A DNA stretch of 10,463 bases from a candidate division TA06 bacterium. Lineage in GTDB: Bacteria > Ratteibacteria > UBA8468 > MWAK01. A program made the position numbers and the translations under genes. The notes beneath the pieces are model-generated. The model had not been told where the DNA came from and did not search any database. It saw only the letters and a list, made by a program, of their open reading frames with translations. Positions 1 through 6,596 of the stretch are shown here, in pieces (position 1 is the stretch's first letter; every line of letters starts with the position of its first letter). Location of the stretch: assembly GCA_022704925.1 (NCBI GenBank), contig JAKJFK010000043.1:1-10463 (forward strand), given 5' to 3'.

Positions 1-1
1 G

Positions 2-487
2 GAGAAGGAGTTCCAGGCGGCGAAGACGAAGAAGCAGGAGATCGTGGTCTGCACGCACGTCTCGGTCTGGGACGACAACCTGCGCGGCGTCTCACCCTAC
101 ATGCAGATCGGTCCTGAAAGCAAGGCGAAACTGAAGGAGCTTTACAAGAAATACAATGCCTTGCTGATGCTTTCGGGCCACTACCACCGGGGCCCCTGGC
201 TTCACCAGGAGGAGAAGATGAGTTACCTGGTGCTGCCCGGACCGGCCTGGCCGCGGAACTCGCCCAGCAGCTGGCAGATCTTCGACGTCTACCCGGACCG
301 GGTGGAGATGTACACCAAGCAGGTCTTCCTGCCCTATGACGACGAGACGGCCACCGGCTTCATCAACATTCCCTACCAGAGCTGGGTTAATTATGAGACG
401 CTTCGGACCGGGAAGGATGTTCCGGCCAAGCTCCATTTCCCCTACCTGGTCCAGGGGCCGCTGGTGATCAAGCGGAATGTCAGGTAA
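2..487 (+). CDS. Metallophosphoesterase, C-terminal part (5' end outside window)
   Basis: This reading frame is open at the window edge and ends at TAA (485-487), leaving 161 residues of the C-terminal half of a calcineurin-like phosphoesterase. Visible motifs are CTHVSVWDDN, which supplies a conserved metal-ligand histidine, and LSGHYHRG, the GHxH motif that closes the two-metal site in this superfamily. It aligns without difficulty to residues from about 370 to the end of the complete paralogue at 1587-3173, sharing EKEFQAA at its start, the FDVYPDRV strand and the C-terminal GPLVIKR. By analogy the missing part should hold a signal peptide, a concanavalin-like domain and the first metal motifs, so export is likely but not seen. 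The ATG at 44 is internal and not the true start, because the paralogy continues upstream to the edge. The physiological substrate is unknown; the family hydrolyses phosphomonoesters, phosphodiesters or nucleotides. Confidence 0.85.
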   Translation, partial: EKEFQAAKTKKQEIVVCTHVSVWDDNLRGVSPYMQIGPESKAKLKELYKKYNALLMLSGHYHRGPWLHQEEKMSYLVLPGPAWPRNSPSSWQIFDVYPDRVEMYTKQVFLPYDDETATGFINIPYQSWVNYETLRTGKDVPAKLHFPYLVQGPLVIKRNVR

Positions 488-566
488 TTTTTCTTTGGAA
501 CCGGGCCGCCGTTTCCGCCGGTAGGTTTCGGAACCTCCGCTGTTTCAATCGAACCGGGGATAAGGC

Positions 567-1535
567 ATGAAAAAATCAGAGATTTGCTTTGTTTACTTCA
601 ACGACGCGGGCATGTGGAGGCCCAGCGACCTGGCCGGCCATTTTGAAGACATGAAGTCGGTCGGCGGGGAGAGCATCTTCACCAACTTCCTGGAGGGTTC
701 GCCCGACGGCCTGGCCTTCCGGACCCGGCTGGCCCACGCGGCCGGCCTCAAGGTTTACGCCTCTCCGGGGCGCATCGCCGGCCTCTTCGCCGCCGGGCCG
801 AGGCCCAGCAGCATGTTTCCCGTCCGGCGGCCGGACACGCTGATGCGCGACATCAAGGGGCAACCGGTGCTGGCCACCTCGGGCCTGGTCTGCTGCGTCA
901 ACAACCCCGGCTTCCAGGAGTGGTTCTTTCCGCACATCGCGGAGATTCTTCAGAAAACGGGCGTGGACGGGGTCGTCTTCGACGAGCCGAAGGAGGCCCA
1001 CATGGCCTGTTACTGCGAGTACTGCCGGGCCCTGGCCGGGGATGACGCGGCGGCCCTGGTGGCCCTGCATGAGAAGGCGCTGGCCGAGACGATGGGCCGG
1101 GTCGCCGGGGAGTTCAAGGCCTTCCGGCCCGGCGGCGCCGGGCTGGTGATGCTGATGCCGAACGCCACCGAAAACTTCATCAAGGAGGTCTGCCGGCAGC
1201 CGGCCATTGACTGCGTCGGCGTGGACGGACCACTCTGCCTGCAGAACTCCCGGCCGGTGACGCCGCCGCACCAGAAGACCTATATCCTGGAGAGCGCGCC
1301 GCCTTTCTTCAAGCTGATCCGGGCCGCCGGCAAGCAGACCTTCGCGCTGGCCGAGACCTTCGGCGTTTACGCCTGGGCCCTGGATGAGCTGCGCCGGAAC
1401 ATCGGGAAGTTCGCGGAACTCGGGGCCGACGTGGCCGCCTTCAACTACTACGGCCACGACAGCGACGATCCGGAGGCGGTAATGGAGGTGGTGCGCGAAG
1501 CGGCCCGCCTGGTGCGCGACCGCGGCACGGAATAA
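567..1535 (+). CDS. Cytoplasmic TIM-barrel glycoside hydrolase-like protein
   Basis: This 322-residue protein has no signal peptide or membrane segment. Its start, ATG 567, follows GGGATAAGG closely. The pattern of short hydrophobic strands alternating with helices fits a (beta/alpha)8 barrel: ICFVYFND (6-13), LKVYASPG (61-68), VDGVVFDEP (133-141), GLVMLMPN (192-199), CVGVDGP (216-222), FALAETFG (259-266) and VAAFNYYG (289-296). It resembles hypothetical glycosidase-like barrels in which an acidic residue follows the fourth strand. Candidate catalytic acids are D139/E140 (FDEPKE) and E263 (LAETFG). A compact CYCEYC cluster (C148, C150, C153) directly after FDEPKE could bind a metal or form part of the active-site loop; similar Cys-rich loops occur in this kind of protein. 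It lies 79 bp after the first phosphoesterase and 51 bp before the second, so co-transcription is likely. The barrel assignment is reasonably firm; enzyme activity and substrate are inferred and could be wrong. Confidence 0.72.
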   Translation: MKKSEICFVYFNDAGMWRPSDLAGHFEDMKSVGGESIFTNFLEGSPDGLAFRTRLAHAAGLKVYASPGRIAGLFAAGPRPSSMFPVRRPDTLMRDIKGQPVLATSGLVCCVNNPGFQEWFFPHIAEILQKTGVDGVVFDEPKEAHMACYCEYCRALAGDDAAALVALHEKALAETMGRVAGEFKAFRPGGAGLVMLMPNATENFIKEVCRQPAIDCVGVDGPLCLQNSRPVTPPHQKTYILESAPPFFKLIRAAGKQTFALAETFGVYAWALDELRRNIGKFAELGADVAAFNYYGHDSDDPEAVMEVVREAARLVRDRGTE

Positions 1536-1555
1536 AACTTTTCGATTTTGAGGTA

Positions 1556-1570
1556 CCGGCCTCGGGCCGG
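1556..1570 (+). other. Short perfect hairpin in the 1536-1586 gap
   Basis: CCGGCC, then a TCG loop, then GGCCGG lies between the stop at 1535 and the Shine-Dalgarno AGGGAGG (1576-1582) of the next gene. There is no T tract after it, so it is not a convincing intrinsic terminator. It could be a small RNA hairpin that affects mRNA stability or access to the ribosome binding site. CCGG/GGCC strings are so common in this DNA that chance is a good explanation. Confidence 0.2.
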
Positions 1571-1586
1571 CCTCCAGGGAGGATGA

Positions 1587-3173
1587 ATGCCGAAGAAAAA
1601 AAGGTTCTGGCAACTGGCGGGCCTGCTGATCCTTCTCTTGGCCGCCGCGGTCGGTCCGGCCTTTGCCCAGGCCGGGAACGTGCTCTGGCAGGAGGATTTC
1701 GAGGGTTACGCCGACAACTCAGCCCTGAACGGGCAGAACGGCTGGACGATGCTGAAGACGGCCGACACGCCGGCGGGAGTGGTGAAGGCGGCCGCCGGGA
1801 CCGGCAACTCCAAGGGCCTGGCCCTTTCCAACAGCAAGGGTTTCCGTTCCGATTACATCGGCCTGACCCGTAACTTCGCCGAGCCACTGACCGGGACGCT
1901 TTGGATCCAGTGCCGCTTCCGGATGCCGGCGGCCGAAAACTGGACGGCCGGCTTCAACCTGAAGACCAACCTGGCCCAGGTCTCCGCCGGCCTGGTCCAG
2001 GAGAAGGATAAGCCGGCCCGGCTCCGTTTCGTCTTCCCTTACTACGAGGGGAACCGCATCTGGCGGGAGATTCCCTTCGAAGCGGGCCGCTGGTACACGG
2101 TCACCCTGAAACTGGACACCGCCGGCCGGACCTACAGCGGTTGGGTGGACGGGATCGAGCTGGGTGGCTACATCGAGATGGCCGGGAGTGAATTGAAGTC
2201 GGTCTACCTCGGAGCGGGCGGCCAGGAGGGCGCCCCGGCCGTCGTTGACGACCTGGTCGTCACCCGGAACCGGCCGGCCGGGATCAATGAAAAACCGGCC
2301 TACCCGGCCCGGGAGGCCGGACATCTCTTCCGTTTCGCGGCCATCGGCGATCCGCAGCCGGGCAAGTGGCGCATCAACAATTACCAGCACGACCTTTACA
2401 AGCTCGGCCGGGTGGCCGCCCAGGTGAACGAATCGGGGGCCGATTTTTCGATCGTCACCGGCGACCTGGTCCATGACGCCGTCTCCGATACGCCCTTCCT
2501 GGACGCCCTGGAAAAGCTCAAGGTTTTGAAGCGCCCCTGGTACCCGGTGCGGGGAGAGCAGGAGCTGGTCGATCTCTACCGGAAGCACATCCGGCCGGAG
2601 CTGAATTACTCCTTCGAACACCAGGGGTTTCGTTTCGTGATGCTGGACGCGGTCGGCGGCGAGACCCCCCTGGCGGCCGGCCAGCTGGATTGGGTGGAGA
2701 AGGAGTTCCAGGCGGCGGCGGCCAAGAAGCAGGAGATCATCCTCTGCAGCCATGTCTCACCCTGGGACGAGAACCGGCTGGCCACTGCCCCGGCGGACCG
2801 GCTGGCCCCGGAGAGCAAGGCGCGCCTGGTCGAACTCCTGAAGCGCTACCGGGTGCTGATGACGCTGGCCGGCCATTACCACCGCGGCCTCTGGCATTTC
2901 CAGGCCGACGGCGTCAATTACCTGGTCCTGCCGGTAACCTCGATGGCCCGGGTCAGCCCGGCCGCCTGGACCGTCTTCGACGTCTACCCGGACCGGGTGG
3001 TGGTGACGGTCAAGCCCCTTTTCTTCGCCGCCGAGGATGCCGAAACGAAGGAGTTTTACGATTTCCCCTACCAGACCTGGCGCAGTTACCAGGCGCTCCG
3101 GGCCGGCGCCGAACCAAAGAGTCATTATCCCTACCAGGTTGGCGGGCCGCTGGTGATCAAGCGCACCCGCTGA
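1587..3173 (+). CDS. Secreted metallophosphoesterase with N-terminal concanavalin-like domain
   Basis: This 528-residue protein begins with a clear Sec signal peptide: KKKR, a hydrophobic core at about 9-22, and probable cleavage after AFA (residue 27). Residues about 30-228 resemble a concanavalin/LamG-like beta-sandwich (EDFEGYADNSALNGQNGW, WYTVTLKLD, VDDLVV). Residues about 247-528 are a calcineurin-like phosphoesterase domain with GDPQ (D255, Q257), GDLVHD (D293, D297), CSHVSPW (H389) and GHYH (H430, H432). The usual GNHD/E motif is replaced by GEQE (323-326), so a normally bridging Asn and a catalytic His are missing. This may change metal binding or weaken activity. ATG 1587 is chosen over the out-of-frame ATG 1583; both follow AGGGAGG (1576-1582), but only 1587 opens the long frame. 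The C-terminal third is paralogous to the partial gene at 2-487. The next gene starts 14 bp downstream. The role is probably hydrolysis of a phosphorylated extracellular or periplasmic substrate bound through the N-terminal domain; the substrate is unknown. Confidence 0.85.
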   Translation: MPKKKRFWQLAGLLILLLAAAVGPAFAQAGNVLWQEDFEGYADNSALNGQNGWTMLKTADTPAGVVKAAAGTGNSKGLALSNSKGFRSDYIGLTRNFAEPLTGTLWIQCRFRMPAAENWTAGFNLKTNLAQVSAGLVQEKDKPARLRFVFPYYEGNRIWREIPFEAGRWYTVTLKLDTAGRTYSGWVDGIELGGYIEMAGSELKSVYLGAGGQEGAPAVVDDLVVTRNRPAGINEKPAYPAREAGHLFRFAAIGDPQPGKWRINNYQHDLYKLGRVAAQVNESGADFSIVTGDLVHDAVSDTPFLDALEKLKVLKRPWYPVRGEQELVDLYRKHIRPELNYSFEHQGFRFVMLDAVGGETPLAAGQLDWVEKEFQAAAAKKQEIILCSHVSPWDENRLATAPADRLAPESKARLVELLKRYRVLMTLAGHYHRGLWHFQADGVNYLVLPVTSMARVSPAAWTVFDVYPDRVVVTVKPLFFAAEDAETKEFYDFPYQTWRSYQALRAGAEPKSHYPYQVGGPLVIKRTR

Positions 3174-3187
3174 CAGAGAGGAGAAGC

Positions 3188-4633
3188 ATGAACGGTCTCG
3201 ATTGGAAGGTTGGTCTGCCTTTTCTCTTCTTCCTGGCCGCCTCGTCCTTACCGGCCGCCGCGGATAACGGTCCGGTGCGCGATATCGGCGACCGGCTGGA
3301 ATTATTCGTCGACGACTGGCTGATCGAGCGGCTGGCCGGCGCCGAGCTTCGCCTTAACGAGCCGGCGCTCCGCGAGGTGGCCTTTCGCTTCGACGCCCCG
3401 GGTGAGGGTTCCACCTGCCTGCCCTCGGTCATCCTGAAGGACGGGGATCGCTACCGGATGTACTACCGCGGCGAGCCGGTTAAGGGACTCGAGAATACCC
3501 GCTATGCCGAGAGCGCCGACGGCATCAGCTGGACCCGGGTCAAGGCCGGCCTCTACGAGGAGAACGGCAGTTGGGAGAATAATATCGTCTTTCGCGAGCC
3601 GGACACCCAGGAACTGGAGGTCTTCATCGACGGCAACCCGGCCGCGCCGGCCGGGGAGCGCTACAAGGCCTTCTGCCGGTGGAAGGGTAAGGATGCCGAG
3701 GGGCGGGCGGTCCGGGGCGTCAAGATCCTGGCCTCGGCCGACGGCCTCCGCTGGAACCCGCTCCAGTCCGACCCGGTCATCAGCCTGCTCCGGCCCAAGG
3801 CGGTCAGCATCCTCGATTCCGACAACCGGGCCTTCTGGGATGGAGCCCGGAACCGTTACGCCGGCTACCTGCGTGTCTTCCGGGACGGGGTGCGCAGTAT
3901 CAAGTTTTTCGAGTCGAAGGACTTCCGGAGCTGGAGCGAGCCGGAGTGGCTCGATTTCGGTCCGGTCCCGGCCGAGCATCTCTATACCAATGTCATCGGT
4001 CCCTACTTCCGGGCGCCGCACCTCCTGCTCGGTTTCCCGAAGCGCTTCCTGCCCGACCGCAAGTTCCTGGACGAATACCGGTGGAAGGGCATCTGCGATA
4101 CCTGCTTCATCTCCAGCCGGGACGGCCGGAAGTGGGACCGGCGTTTCATGGAGGCCTTCCTGCGGCCCGGGACCGACCCCGGCAACTGGGTCTACCATTC
4201 GCGGACGCTGGCGGCCGGCGGCCCGGTCGAGACGGCCCCCGGGGAGCTCTCCTTTTACATCCTGGAGCATTACGGCCTGCCGGATGTCCGGCTGCGCCGG
4301 GCCACCCTCCGGACCGACGGTTTCGTCTCGGTCCGGGCCGGTTTCGCGGGCGGGGAGCTGCTCACCCGTCCGCTGACCTTCAGCGGCCGGGAGCTGGTGC
4401 TCAACTACGCCACCTCGGCGGCCGGCCGGGTCCGGGTCGAAATACAGGACCAGGCTGGGAAGCCCCTGCCGGGTTTCGCCCTGGAGGATTGTCCGGAGAT
4501 TTACGGGGACCAGCTGGAGCGGCCGGTCGCCTGGAAGGGCGGCGGCGACCTCTCGGCCCTGGCCGGCCGGCCGGTGCGCCTCCGCTTCCAGCTCCAGGAC
4601 GCCGACCTCTATTCGATCCGTTTCCGCCGGTGA
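3188..4633 (+). CDS. Secreted five-bladed beta-propeller glycosidase-like protein
   Basis: This protein has 481 residues and starts at ATG 3188 after GAGAGGAGAAG. The same frame is open upstream to 2690, but that part lies inside the phosphoesterase gene out of frame and is not translated in my view. A signal peptide is evident (hydrophobic 8-20, cleavage near LPAAA, residue 25). Residues about 30-390 look like a GH32/GH43-type five-bladed propeller: GDRLELFVDDWLIERL near the start, then DGDRYRMYYRG (85-95). Four copies of a S-x-D-[GF]-x-x-W pattern follow (109-115, 183-189, 243-249, 310-316), as expected at blade edges. Residues about 395-481 form a separate beta-sandwich ending in WKGGGDLSALAGRPVRLRF and DADLYSIRF, a tail known from similar planctomycete-type proteins. 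The likely role is binding or hydrolysis of a glycan outside the cytoplasm. The catalytic acids cannot be assigned safely, and a non-catalytic sugar-binding role is possible. Confidence 0.78.
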   Translation: MNGLDWKVGLPFLFFLAASSLPAAADNGPVRDIGDRLELFVDDWLIERLAGAELRLNEPALREVAFRFDAPGEGSTCLPSVILKDGDRYRMYYRGEPVKGLENTRYAESADGISWTRVKAGLYEENGSWENNIVFREPDTQELEVFIDGNPAAPAGERYKAFCRWKGKDAEGRAVRGVKILASADGLRWNPLQSDPVISLLRPKAVSILDSDNRAFWDGARNRYAGYLRVFRDGVRSIKFFESKDFRSWSEPEWLDFGPVPAEHLYTNVIGPYFRAPHLLLGFPKRFLPDRKFLDEYRWKGICDTCFISSRDGRKWDRRFMEAFLRPGTDPGNWVYHSRTLAAGGPVETAPGELSFYILEHYGLPDVRLRRATLRTDGFVSVRAGFAGGELLTRPLTFSGRELVLNYATSAAGRVRVEIQDQAGKPLPGFALEDCPEIYGDQLERPVAWKGGGDLSALAGRPVRLRFQLQDADLYSIRFRR

Positions 4634-4673
4634 CCGGCGCGGTTTTGAAGGACAAACACTTGAAGGAGAAGGC

Positions 4674-5612
4674 ATGAAGAAGATCGGTTGCGTGAATATC
4701 GACACTTCCCACCCGCGTTCCTTTGCCGGTTACCTGCAGAAGAGCGGCCGGGCCGGCTACTACGCGATCTACAACGACGGTTTCCGGGGTGAGGACGAGG
4801 TGGCCGGTTTCATGAAGACCTACGGTGTCCAGAAACGTTGCGTCACGCTGGAGGAGTTGGCCGGGAACGTCGACGCCTGTTTCATCCACAGCTGCGACTG
4901 GGACCGGAACCTGGGGCTGGCCGAGGCGCTGCTGAAATTCGGCAAGCCGGTTTTCATCGACAAGCCGATCGCCGGGCGGCTGGCCGACTGCCGGCGGCTG
5001 GAGGAGCTGGCCGCCGGCGGCGCCGTAATCCTGGGCAGCTCCTCGGTCCGCTACGCGCCCGAGGTGGTCGAACTGGCCGGCCAGCCGGAGGCGGAACGGG
5101 GCCGCTTCCTGACCGTCTTCGGCAGCGTCGGGGTGGACGAGTTCAACTATGCCATCCACATTGTCGAGGCCATCGGCGGCCTGCTTGGTCCCGGTGCCGT
5201 CTCCTGCCGCTTCCTGGGCCGGGCCGAGTCGGACGGCAAGCGGAGCGAAACCTTCCTGGTCCGCTTTCAGAACGGGACGACCGCCGTCTACAACACCTGC
5301 CTGGGTGTCGGGCAACCCTTTGAAATGATGGCCGTGACCACCCGGACCACCCACCAGTTCCGGATCGATTCCAGCCGGATCTACGGCGCCCTGCTGGATC
5401 GGATCTGCGATTACCTGGAGACCGGTGTCAACCGGCTGGCGCCGGTGGCTGAACTGACCGAGTCGGTCAAGATCATGCTGGCCGGCCGCCTCTCCCGGGA
5501 ACGGGGCGGCGCCGAGGTCGGCCTGGACGCGATCCCGGCGGATGATCCCGGGTACGATGGGACGGCCTTCGGCAAGGGTTACGCGGCCGCCTCGAAGAAG
5601 ATCTACGCCTGA
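4674..5612 (+). CDS. Gfo/Idh/MocA-family oxidoreductase (DTSH type)
   Basis: This 312-residue cytoplasmic protein starts at ATG 4674 after AAGGAGAAGG. Residues 1-120 form a Rossmann-like NAD(P)-binding domain. The conserved [ED]KP motif of the family is present as FIDKPIAG (94-101), where the lysine normally acts near the nicotinamide and substrate. Residues about 125-312 are the alpha/beta substrate-binding domain, with NYAIHIVEAIGG (158-169) placing H162 where the family usually has its catalytic histidine. The N-terminal strand reads IGCVNIDTSHPRSF in place of the usual GxGxxG dinucleotide loop; a subgroup with a DTSH sequence at this position exists. Family members oxidise or epimerise sugars, inositols and their derivatives using NAD(P)H. 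It ends at TGA 5610-5612, overlapping the kinase start by one base, so the two are probably translated together. Fold confidence is high; the substrate and even redox activity are not shown. Confidence 0.83.
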   Translation: MKKIGCVNIDTSHPRSFAGYLQKSGRAGYYAIYNDGFRGEDEVAGFMKTYGVQKRCVTLEELAGNVDACFIHSCDWDRNLGLAEALLKFGKPVFIDKPIAGRLADCRRLEELAAGGAVILGSSSVRYAPEVVELAGQPEAERGRFLTVFGSVGVDEFNYAIHIVEAIGGLLGPGAVSCRFLGRAESDGKRSETFLVRFQNGTTAVYNTCLGVGQPFEMMAVTTRTTHQFRIDSSRIYGALLDRICDYLETGVNRLAPVAELTESVKIMLAGRLSRERGGAEVGLDAIPADDPGYDGTAFGKGYAAASKKIYA

Positions 5613-6595
5613 TGAAGCCGCCGCTCCAGGCCGTCTGCGCCGAGTTCGGGCTGGGCGCGCCCGGTGGAGCGGTCCGGCTGGCCGGGACCCGGAACCTCAA
5701 TTATCGGCTCCGGACCGAGCGGGGCGACTGGCTGCTGCGGCGCCGGTATGCCGGTTACAACCAGCCGGTCCGGCTGGCTTTCGACGGCGCGGCCGCCCGT
5801 TTCCTGGCCGGGGCCGGGTTGCCGGTGGCGCCGCCGCTCCCGGCCCGGAGCGGCGCGGATGCCTGGAGCCGGAGCGGAGCGCTCTGGCAGGTTTACCGGT
5901 TTCTGCCGGGGCGCCACCTGGTTGACGGCGACCCCGCCGACGCGGCGGCGCTCGGCCGGGCCCTGGCCGGCTGGCACCGGCTGGGGCGGAGTTTTCCAAA
6001 ACATTTTGAGAAACTCGGGACCTGGGGTGAAACGGATCCGCTCGAATTGAAGGCGGTCCTGGATCGCCTTCAGACCGAAACTCCGGGAATCGAAAAGGCC
6101 CTGGAACCTTACCGGCGTTTGCTGGCCGCGGCCGTTCGGGAGATGGCCGCCGGCGGGCAGACCCTGACCCTGGTCCACGGGGACCTCCAGCCGGGAAATA
6201 TCCTGGTCTCCGGTGGCGCGGTTTCGGGATTCCTGGACCTTGACTGGTGCGGCCGGCGGCCGCGCCTCTACGACCTGGCCTTTGTCTTTCTCTTCTGCTG
6301 CGCCGGCCATGACCGGCCGCTGGCCGGGGGCGACATCTGGATGCTCACCCAGCCGCCCCGCTGGCGGCGGCCGGCCTTCGAGAGTTTCGCGGCGGCCTAT
6401 TTCCCGGCCGCCGGCCGGCTGACGGCGGCGGAGGCGGCCGAGCTTCCGGCCCGGGTCAGGCTGGCCTGGTGCCACACGCGCCTGCACGGCGCCCTGAAGG
6501 TGGCCCGGGGCCGCCGCCGGGATTTCCTCGGCCGGGAGGGCTGGAGCGATCCGCCCGGCGACATTTACAATCTTTTTGCCAGAGGGAGCGACTGA
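5612..6595 (+). CDS. Aminoglycoside-phosphotransferase-fold small-molecule kinase
   Basis: This 327-residue protein has no signal peptide. The kinase signature is plain: the catalytic loop HGDLQPGN (189-196) and the metal-binding FLDLDWCG (207-214), equivalent to the DFG region, are both intact. The N-terminal lobe starts with GTRNLNYRLRT (25-35), which resembles the nucleotide-binding hairpin of homoserine kinase type II and related APH-fold enzymes, followed by LLRRRYAG (41-48), where arginines occupy the place of the usual ATP-contacting lysine. These enzymes phosphorylate hydroxyls on small molecules such as homoserine, choline, methylthioribose, fructosamine or aminoglycosides. ATG 5612 overlaps the preceding stop as TGATG, with no separate strong Shine-Dalgarno, so translation is likely coupled to the oxidoreductase. 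In this setting a sugar-like or amino-alcohol substrate released by the pathway is more plausible than antibiotic resistance, but this is inference. Confidence 0.82.
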   Translation: MKPPLQAVCAEFGLGAPGGAVRLAGTRNLNYRLRTERGDWLLRRRYAGYNQPVRLAFDGAAARFLAGAGLPVAPPLPARSGADAWSRSGALWQVYRFLPGRHLVDGDPADAAALGRALAGWHRLGRSFPKHFEKLGTWGETDPLELKAVLDRLQTETPGIEKALEPYRRLLAAAVREMAAGGQTLTLVHGDLQPGNILVSGGAVSGFLDLDWCGRRPRLYDLAFVFLFCCAGHDRPLAGGDIWMLTQPPRWRRPAFESFAAAYFPAAGRLTAAEAAELPARVRLAWCHTRLHGALKVARGRRRDFLGREGWSDPPGDIYNLFARGSD

Positions 6596-6596
6596 G

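Noticed and set aside
488-566. Terminator or promoter in the first gap
   Set aside because: A short T run follows the stop, but without a preceding stable hairpin, and no convincing -35/-10 pair was found.
2690-3187. In-frame upstream extension of the propeller gene by 166 codons
   Set aside because: It overlaps the phosphoesterase out of frame, gives a low-complexity Gly/Pro/Arg-rich sequence, and the signal peptide and Shine-Dalgarno both support ATG 3188.
3504-4376. Plus-strand alternate-frame ORFs inside the propeller gene (3504-4376 and 3946-4677)
   Set aside because: Low-complexity Ser/Arg/Pro-rich translations in frames overlapping a well-supported gene.
3302-4705. 467-codon open frame on the minus strand, and similar long minus-strand frames at 576-1613, 1719-2753, 5603-6628 and 6456-7448
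   Set aside because: They mirror strong plus-strand genes in GC-rich DNA, are rich in Arg/Pro/Gly, and show no recognisable domains.
5612-6595. Antibiotic resistance by aminoglycoside phosphorylation
   Set aside because: Only the general kinase fold is shared; the operon setting with an oxidoreductase and hydrolases favours a metabolic substrate.
6576-6596. TTG start seven codons before the PHP gene start
   Set aside because: It precedes the Shine-Dalgarno (6581-6588) and lies within the kinase gene; ATG 6597 is well spaced.
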